From assembly GCA_913044085.1 (NCBI GenBank), contig CAJWNW010000008.1, positions 1 through 28,464 of the forward strand: a DNA stretch of 28,464 bases, given 5' to 3'. Below are positions 23,570-28,464 of this stretch, in pieces. The notes below the pieces were generated by a model. The model ran no database searches, was not told the origin of the DNA, and saw only the letters and a list, made by a program, of their open reading frames with translations. Each line of letters opens with the position of its first letter. Position 1 is the stretch's first letter. This stretch comes from an uncultured Flavobacteriaceae bacterium (lineage in GTDB: Bacteria; Bacteroidota; Bacteroidia; Flavobacteriales; Flavobacteriaceae). The translations under genes and the position numbers were made by a program.

Positions 23570-23938
23570 TTAAAGCACTTCAGGTGCTAATGATACAATT
23601 TTCATGAATTTTTTATCTCTCAGTTCTCTAGCAACAGGGCCAAATACACGAGTGCCGCGCATTTCTCCACCAGCATCTAAAAGAACACAAGCATTGTCAT
23701 CGAAACGAATGTAAGAGCCATCAGGGCGTCTTACTTCTTTAACGGTTCTCACAACAACAGCTGTTGAAACCGCACCTTTTTTGATGGTCCCGTTTGGAGT
23801 AGCATCTTTTACTGAAACCACAATTTTATCACCAAGTGAGGCGTATCTTCTCTTGGTTCCACCTAAAACACGGATGGTTAATACCTCCTTTGCTCCAGTG
23901 TTGTCAGCTACCTTTAATCTTGATTCTTGCTGTACCAT
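23570..23938 (-). CDS. rplN: 50S ribosomal protein L14 (uL14)
   Basis: A 122-residue protein, exact family length, starting MVQQESRLKVADNTGAKEVL, with RPDGSYIRFDDNACVLLDAGGEMRGTRVFGPVARELR. It sits at the subunit interface next to L19 and is the docking site for the silencing factor RsfS. It lies 2 bp after rpsQ. Confidence 0.98.
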   Translation of the reverse strand: MVQQESRLKVADNTGAKEVLTIRVLGGTKRRYASLGDKIVVSVKDATPNGTIKKGAVSTAVVVRTVKEVRRPDGSYIRFDDNACVLLDAGGEMRGTRVFGPVARELRDKKFMKIVSLAPEVL

Positions 23939-23940
23939 AA

Positions 23941-24198
23941 TTACTTCGCTCTTTCAATAATTTCTACTAATCTCCAACATTTAGATCTACTCAAGGGTCT
24001 TGTTTCCATGATTCTTACAGTGTCGCCTTCGTTGCAGTCGTTTTGTTCGTCGTGTGCTACGTACTTTTTTGTCTTAAGTACGAACTTTCCGTACATAGGG
24101 TGTTTTACTTTTTTCACTTCAGAAACCACAATGGACTTCATCATTTTGTTACTAGTAACAATCCCGATACGCTCTTTTCTTAAATTTCTTTTTTCCAT
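23941..24198 (-). CDS. rpsQ: 30S ribosomal protein S17 (uS17)
   Basis: An 85-residue OB-fold primary 16S binder. RKERIGIVTSNKMMKSIVV, HPMYGKFVLKTKKYVAHDEQN and CNEGDTVRIMETRPLSRSKCWRLVEI match the family throughout. It lies 17 bp after rpmC and 2 bp before rplN. Confidence 0.98.
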   Translation of the reverse strand: MEKRNLRKERIGIVTSNKMMKSIVVSEVKKVKHPMYGKFVLKTKKYVAHDEQNDCNEGDTVRIMETRPLSRSKCWRLVEIIERAK

Positions 24199-24215
24199 CT
24201 ATTAAGCAAATACAA

Positions 24216-24407
24216 TTATTGGTCGTCTCTTTTTGTTAGTTCTGTAGCCAATCTCGCAACACTGCGTCTTACAATGCGTAATTGGATTGGATTTTCCAGG
24301 GGTGATATAGCGTGTGTCATTTTTAAATCTGAATACGCTTTTTTTGTATCACTAAGTCTCTCTTGTAACTCAGCCGTCGATAACTCTTTAATTTCTGATT
24401 GTTTCAT
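24216..24407 (-). CDS. rpmC: 50S ribosomal protein L29 (uL29)
   Basis: A 63-residue all-helical protein (MKQSEIKELSTAELQERLSD, HAISPLENPIQLRIVRRSVARL). It lies near the tunnel exit beside L23 and helps form the docking surface for nascent-chain factors. It is 12 bp after rplP and 17 bp before rpsQ. Confidence 0.97.
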   Translation of the reverse strand: MKQSEIKELSTAELQERLSDTKKAYSDLKMTHAISPLENPIQLRIVRRSVARLATELTKRDDQ

Positions 24408-24419
24408 AATATCATTTAA

Positions 24420-24839
24420 TTAAGCCTCGTAATCTCTAGCAATTATAAATTTTGTTTTCACAGGTAATTTTTGAGCAGCCAAGCGCAAAGCTTCCTTGGC
24501 AACGTCAATTGGTACCCCACCAACTTCGAAAAGAATGCGACCCGGTTTTACAACAGCAGCCCAGTACTCAACAGCACCTTTTCCTTTACCCATACGAACT
24601 TCCAATGGTTTTTTGGTGATGGGTTTGTCTGGAAATATTTTAATCCAGAGTTGTCCTTCTCTTTTCATATACCGTGTTGCAGCAATACGAGCAGCCTCTA
24701 TTTGACGTGATGTCAAAAAGTTAGAGTCTAATGATTTGATACCAAACATTCCACTCGAAAGACGGTGTCCTCTTCCCGAGTTGCCTTTCATACGACCTTT
24801 CTGGACCTTGCGGTATTTTGTTTTTTTAGGTTGTAACAT
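24420..24839 (-). CDS. rplP: 50S ribosomal protein L16 (uL16)
   Basis: A 139-residue protein starting MLQPKKTKYRKVQKGRMKG, with IWIKIFPDKPITKKPLEVRMGKGKG-like basic core (seen as DKPITKKPLEVRMGKGKGAVEYW). It assembles late and helps position tRNA at the A site and the peptidyl transferase centre. It lies 21 bp after rpsC and 12 bp before rpmC. Confidence 0.98.
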   Translation of the reverse strand: MLQPKKTKYRKVQKGRMKGNSGRGHRLSSGMFGIKSLDSNFLTSRQIEAARIAATRYMKREGQLWIKIFPDKPITKKPLEVRMGKGKGAVEYWAAVVKPGRILFEVGGVPIDVAKEALRLAAQKLPVKTKFIIARDYEA

Positions 24840-24860
24840 TTTCTGTGCTTTAAAAGATTA

Positions 24861-25568
24861 CTATCTACGTCTATTTTTTGGGTTAGAACGTCCGCCACGA
24901 TCTCCTTTTTTGGACAAACCAACCAACGGAGACAGTTCGCGTTTTCCATATACTTCACCTTTCATAATCCAAACCTTGATTCCCAAACGGCCGTATGTGG
25001 TGTGGGCCTCAACAAGTGCATAATCAATGTCGGCTCTGAACGTAGACAATGGAATTCTTCCTTCTTTGTAGTGTTCATTTCTTGCCATTTCAGCACCGTT
25101 TAAACGGCCACTTATTTGGATTTTGATACCCTCAGCATTCATTCGCATGGTAGCAGCAATACCCATTTTGATGGCACGCTTGTAAGAAATACGGTTTTCA
25201 ATCTGTCGCGCAATACTTGCTGCCACTAAATGTGCATCAAGCTCTGGACGTTTAATCTCGATGATGTTCAATTGAATATCTTTAGACGTAAGTTTTCTGA
25301 GTTCTTCTTTGAGCTTGTCTACTTCTTGACCACCCTTACCAATGATAATCCCAGGACGGGCAGTAGTGATTGTAATCGTCACAAGTTTTAAAGTTCTCTC
25401 AATAATAACTCTGGAAACACTAGCTTTAACAAGACGAACAAAAATGTATTTTCTGATTTTATCATCTTCAGCAAGTTTATCACCATAATCGTTACCTCCA
25501 TACCAGTTGGATTCCCATCCTCTGATGATTCCTAAGCGGTTTCCTATTGGATTTGTCTTTTGTCCCAT
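24861..25568 (-). CDS. rpsC: 30S ribosomal protein S3 (uS3)
   Basis: A 235-residue protein starting MGQKTNPIGNRLGIIRGWES. It has a type II KH domain with the loop IIGKGGQEVDKL, and a C-terminal domain with GRLNGAEMARNEHYKEGRIP and DYALVEAHTTYGRLGIKVWI. With S4 and S5 it forms the mRNA entry channel and helicase. It starts 3 bp after rplV. Confidence 0.98.
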   Translation of the reverse strand: MGQKTNPIGNRLGIIRGWESNWYGGNDYGDKLAEDDKIRKYIFVRLVKASVSRVIIERTLKLVTITITTARPGIIIGKGGQEVDKLKEELRKLTSKDIQLNIIEIKRPELDAHLVAASIARQIENRISYKRAIKMGIAATMRMNAEGIKIQISGRLNGAEMARNEHYKEGRIPLSTFRADIDYALVEAHTTYGRLGIKVWIMKGEVYGKRELSPLVGLSKKGDRGGRSNPKNRRR

Positions 25569-25571
25569 GTA

Positions 25572-25982
25572 TTATTTACTTTGTATGTTATTTTTAGCTC
25601 CAAGCACAACAGTTACGTGGTTGGAACGTTTTCTAATTCTGTGTGCACGGCCCTGTGGAGCAGGTCTCAATCTCTTAAGCATGGTGCCACTATCGACTCT
25701 AATCTCTTTAATAAATAAATCGGCTGCTTCTACATCGGCTGCTTCATTTTTGGCTTGCCAGTTGGCAACTGCTGAAAGCACAAGCTTTTCCAAACGTCTT
25801 GAAGCTTCTTTTTGACTGAATCTTAAGATGTTTAATGCTTTTTCAACTTTTTCACCACGGACTAAATCTGCTACCAAACGCATTTTCCTAGGTGATGTAG
25901 GACAATTGTTAAGCTTTGCAAAAGCAACTTGCTTTTTATTGGCTTTAATCGTTTCTGCCATTTGTTTTTTACGACTTCCCAT
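25572..25982 (-). CDS. rplV: 50S ribosomal protein L22 (uL22)
   Basis: A 136-residue protein with the L22 core NCPTSPRKMRLVADLVRGEK and the tunnel-lining hairpin ending in LKRLRPAPQGRAHRIRKRSNHVTVVL. About 20 extra residues (MGSRKKQMAETIKANKKQVA) precede the core compared with E. coli L22 (110). It lies 5 bp after rpsS and 3 bp before rpsC. Confidence 0.97.
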   Translation of the reverse strand: MGSRKKQMAETIKANKKQVAFAKLNNCPTSPRKMRLVADLVRGEKVEKALNILRFSQKEASRRLEKLVLSAVANWQAKNEAADVEAADLFIKEIRVDSGTMLKRLRPAPQGRAHRIRKRSNHVTVVLGAKNNIQSK

Positions 25983-25987
25983 AGCAC

Positions 25988-26266
25988 TTATTTTTTACCT
26001 TTATTTTTTGCGCCAACATGCCCTCTAAAAGAACGTGTTGGTGAAAATTCTCCTAACTTATGACCTACCATATTCTCTGTTACATAAACAGGCACAAATT
26101 GGCGGCCGTTGTGAACTGCGATAGTTTGGCCTACAAAATCAGGAGTAATCATACTGGCTCTTGACCAGGTTTTAATGACCGTTTTTTTGTTAGCTTCCAC
26201 GTTTGCAGCAACTTTCTTTTCTAGTTTATAATGAACGTAAGGTCCTTTTTTTAATGATCTTGCCAT
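25988..26266 (-). CDS. rpsS: 30S ribosomal protein S19 (uS19)
   Basis: A 92-residue head protein: MARSLKKGPYVHYKLEKKV, TWSRASMITPDFVGQTIAVH and NMVGHKLGEFSPTRSFRGH are diagnostic. It pairs with S13 and contacts the 50S central protuberance. It is 8 bp after rplB and 5 bp before rplV. Confidence 0.98.
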   Translation of the reverse strand: MARSLKKGPYVHYKLEKKVAANVEANKKTVIKTWSRASMITPDFVGQTIAVHNGRQFVPVYVTENMVGHKLGEFSPTRSFRGHVGAKNKGKK

Positions 26267-26274
26267 GTCTTATA

Positions 26275-27102
26275 TTATTTCTTTCTACGTTCTACAATAT
26301 ATTTATTACTTGCCTTGGTCTTAGAACGTGTTCTGTAGCCTTTGGCTGGTATGCCATTTCTTGAACGAGGGTGCCCTCCAGAGGACTTCCCTTCACCACC
26401 ACCCATAGGGTGATCAACTGGATTCATCACAACAGGTCTGGTTCTTGGACGTCGGCCCAACCAACGGCTGCGACCGGCTTTACCAGAAACTTGTAACTGA
26501 TGGTCTGAATTGGAAACAACTCCAATGGTTGCATAACAGTCTAATAACAACAAACGCGTTTCGCCTGAAGGCATTTTAACTGAAGCAAATTTCCCATCTC
26601 TTGCCATAAGTTGGGCAAATGAACCCGCACTTCGAGCGATTACAGCACCTTGCCCTGGACGCAATTCAATACAAGAGATAATGGTTCCCAAAGGAATTTG
26701 GCTCAATGGCATCGTATTCCCTACTTCTGGAGCAATACCTTCATTACCGGACAATAGTTTTTGACCTACTTGCAATCCATTTTGTGCAATGATATAGCGC
26801 TTTTCACCATCTTGGTAGTTGAGAAGGGCAATAAATGCCGTTCTGTTTGGATCATATTCAATAGACATTACTTCGCCTGGAATTCCAGTTTTGTTGCGTT
26901 TGAAATCTATGATACGGTATCTTTTTTTGTGACCACCACCTTTGTAGCGCATGGTCATTTTTCCTTGACTGTTTCTACCACCTGAACGTTTTTTCGGAGC
27001 CAAAAGGCTTTTTTCCGGCTTGTCAGTAGTAATGGCGTCAAATCCATTAACTACTCTAAATCGCTGCCCCGGTGTAATCGGTTTTAATTTTCTTACTGAC
27101 AT
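26275..27102 (-). CDS. rplB: 50S ribosomal protein L2 (uL2)
   Basis: A 275-residue protein needed for subunit joining and peptidyl transfer. It has MRYKGGGHKKRYRIIDFKR in the N-terminal domain and the C-terminal RPVVMNPVDHPMGGGEGKSS. His231 before PMGGGEG corresponds to the functionally important E. coli His229; the next His of E. coli (PHGGGEG) is Met here. It lies 6 bp after rplW and 8 bp before rpsS. Confidence 0.98.
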   Translation of the reverse strand: MSVRKLKPITPGQRFRVVNGFDAITTDKPEKSLLAPKKRSGGRNSQGKMTMRYKGGGHKKRYRIIDFKRNKTGIPGEVMSIEYDPNRTAFIALLNYQDGEKRYIIAQNGLQVGQKLLSGNEGIAPEVGNTMPLSQIPLGTIISCIELRPGQGAVIARSAGSFAQLMARDGKFASVKMPSGETRLLLLDCYATIGVVSNSDHQLQVSGKAGRSRWLGRRPRTRPVVMNPVDHPMGGGEGKSSGGHPRSRNGIPAKGYRTRSKTKASNKYIVERRKK

Positions 27103-27108
27103 GTCTAA

Positions 27109-27399
27109 TTATATATTAGCGTATAAATCAATTGTTTCACCTTCCGCCAGTTGTACAATTGCCTTTTTTGTGGCATTTGTTTTACCATGTTGAAGCCCCG
27201 TTTTTGTGTATTTAGTTTTTCGGTCTGGACGGACATTTATTGTTCGAACTTTATCAACAGAAACACCATAAGCAGTTTCAACTGCTTTTTTGATTTCTAC
27301 CTTGTTCGCCTTCGTATTCACTAAAAAACTAAAGCAATTTCTCAACTCACTGTCGAGGGTTGCTTTTTCTGTGATGATGGGTTTAATTAAGATACTCAT
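27109..27399 (-). CDS. rplW: 50S ribosomal protein L23 (uL23)
   Basis: A 96-residue protein (MSILIKPIITEKATL, FLVNTKANKVEIKKAVETAYGVSVDKVRTINV). It lies at the polypeptide exit and is the docking point for trigger factor and signal recognition particle. Length is normal. It is 7 bp after rplD and 6 bp before rplB. Confidence 0.98.
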   Translation of the reverse strand: MSILIKPIITEKATLDSELRNCFSFLVNTKANKVEIKKAVETAYGVSVDKVRTINVRPDRKTKYTKTGLQHGKTNATKKAIVQLAEGETIDLYANI

Positions 27400-27406
27400 G
27401 GTGTTC

Positions 27407-28036
27407 TTATTTACTTAAATTCGATTCAATTCCTTCAATTGCACTTTCTAAAAGAATGACTTTATTGGCGTTTAAAATTTTATAAGTGCTTAATTCTGAG
27501 CTTGTTAAAACCTCAGAACCTTTCAAATTGCGCGACGACAAATATACATTATTATTTGGCGTACCCAAGACAAACAAAGACTTTTTGGTTTCCAGGTTAA
27601 GCGCCTTTAAAACATCTGTAAAATTCTTCGTTTTTGGTGCCTCAAAATCGAAGTCTTCCAAAACAACAATGGCCTTCTCTTGAGCCTTAATTGTCAAAGC
27701 CGATTTTCTGGCCAAACGCTTCACGTTTTTATTGAGTTTGAAACCATAGTTTCTAGGTCTTGGACCAAAAATACGTCCACCACCTTTAAAAACCCCGGAC
27801 TTGATACTACCAGCTCTGGCAGTACCTGTACCCTTTTGTTTCTTGATTTTTCGTGTGCTTCCTACAATCTCGGCACGTTCCTTAGCCTTGTGCGTTCCTT
27901 GACGCTGATTGGCCAAGTACTGCTTTACATCTAAATAGACGGCATGGTTGTTAGGTTCAATAGCAAACACCTTGTTAGAAAGGTCTGCCTTTCTACCTGT
28001 GTCTTTTCCGTTAATGTCTAAAACTGCTACTTTCAT
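27407..28036 (-). CDS. rplD: 50S ribosomal protein L4 (uL4)
   Basis: A 209-residue protein. The long loop that narrows the exit tunnel is at about 60-100 (RKIKKQKGTGTARAGSIKSG, KGGGRIFGPRPRNYGFKLNK). In E. coli L4 also represses the S10 operon by acting on its leader; any such leader lies beyond this window. ATG 28036 overlaps the rplC stop (TAATG), implying coupled translation. Confidence 0.98.
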   Translation of the reverse strand: MKVAVLDINGKDTGRKADLSNKVFAIEPNNHAVYLDVKQYLANQRQGTHKAKERAEIVGSTRKIKKQKGTGTARAGSIKSGVFKGGGRIFGPRPRNYGFKLNKNVKRLARKSALTIKAQEKAIVVLEDFDFEAPKTKNFTDVLKALNLETKKSLFVLGTPNNNVYLSSRNLKGSEVLTSSELSTYKILNANKVILLESAIEGIESNLSK

Positions 28037-28464
28037 TATTTCTCAATCTTTATGTAAGCGTTTTTATGACCAGGAACACACCCTTTTACAACGAGTAAGT
28101 TTTGGTCTTCCACTACCTTTAAAACTCTTAAATTTTGAACTTTAACGGTATCCGTTCCCATCCGTCCAGCCATTCGCATGCCTTTAAAAACGCGTGCGGG
28201 ATAAGAAGCTGCTCCAATAGATCCCGGAGCTCTTAGACGGTTGTGCTGACCGTGTGTCGCTTGACCCACACCAGCAAATCCATGGCGTTTAACAACACCT
28301 TGAAATCCTTTACCTTTACTTGTTCCTGTGACGTCCACAAACTCACCTTCTTCAAAGTGCGCTACAGTAATCAAATCACCTAATTTGTACTCCTCCTCAA
28401 AACCTTGGAACTCAACGACTTTTTTCTTAACAGAAGTACCGGCTTTCTTGGCATGACCCATTTC
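28036..28464 (-). CDS. rplC: 50S ribosomal protein L3 (uL3), C-terminal part
   Basis: The last 142 codons of L3; the family is about 205 residues, so roughly 60 N-terminal residues lie past the window edge. The Met at 28461 is internal, since the frame stays open to the last base. GFQGVVKRHGFAGVGQATHG and the central loop RLRAPGSIGAASYPARVFKG reach toward the peptidyl transferase centre. It starts 50S assembly together with L24. The stop overlaps the rplD start. Confidence 0.96.
   Translation of the reverse strand, partial: EMGHAKKAGTSVKKKVVEFQGFEEEYKLGDLITVAHFEEGEFVDVTGTSKGKGFQGVVKRHGFAGVGQATHGQHNRLRAPGSIGAASYPARVFKGMRMAGRMGTDTVKVQNLRVLKVVEDQNLLVVKGCVPGHKNAYIKIEK

Overview
The window is a 28.5-kb piece of a low-GC Bacteroidota chromosome, most likely from the family Flavobacteriaceae. 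Four things point there. Gene starts are AT-rich and mostly lack a Shine-Dalgarno sequence. Several promoters match the Bacteroidota form (TTG, about 20 bp, TAnnTTTG). The genes are of flavobacterial type, including a cysteine-poor L36, a zinc-free S14 and DUF389, CtlX and DDAH-like proteins. The S10-spc-alpha ribosomal cluster lacks adk and map after secY. I see no tRNA, rRNA, insertion sequence, phage, CRISPR array or other sign of recent transfer. This is mostly core genome.

Left end (1-1938, minus strand): the start of the division and cell-wall (dcw) cluster, read mraZ, rsmH, ftsL-like, ftsI-like (cut by the window edge). Upstream of mraZ, a 336-bp intergenic region (1939-2274) holds three tandem AGTGGTAAAA repeats (MraZ boxes). 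It also holds two inverted repeats of ATTAAC/GTTAAT centred 32 bp apart, and a possible promoter on each strand.

Plus-strand block (2275-5222): an alpha/beta hydrolase followed by the ribosome-assembly GTPase gene engB/ysxC, a terminator, and then a coupled MlaE-type permease and MlaF-type ATPase. It ends 3 bp from a convergent DUF389 membrane protein.

Central minus-strand block (5226-15011): DUF389 protein, SprT-like metalloprotease, argS, ctlX, a DDAH/arginine-deiminase-like hydrolase, gltA, eno and carA. The two guanidine-group hydrolases are 1 bp apart just downstream of gltA. Together they could convert arginine or methylarginine to ornithine through citrulline.

Right half (15105-28464, minus strand): a nearly uninterrupted S10-spc-alpha supercluster running rplC (partial), rplD, rplW, rplB, rpsS, rplV, rpsC, rplP, rpmC, rpsQ, rplN, rplX, rplE, rpsN, rpsH, rplF, rplR, rpsE, rpmD, rplO, secY, infA, rpmJ, rpsM, rpsK, rpsD, rpoA, rplQ. 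A strong intrinsic terminator closes it. Most gaps are 2-21 bp. Three wider gaps, before rpsH (64 bp), rpsD (97 bp) and rplQ (62 bp), each contain a plausible RNA hairpin and are the best candidates for internal control elements. No clearly undescribed multigene system is visible; the most interesting unexplained material is in these gaps and in the mraZ upstream region.
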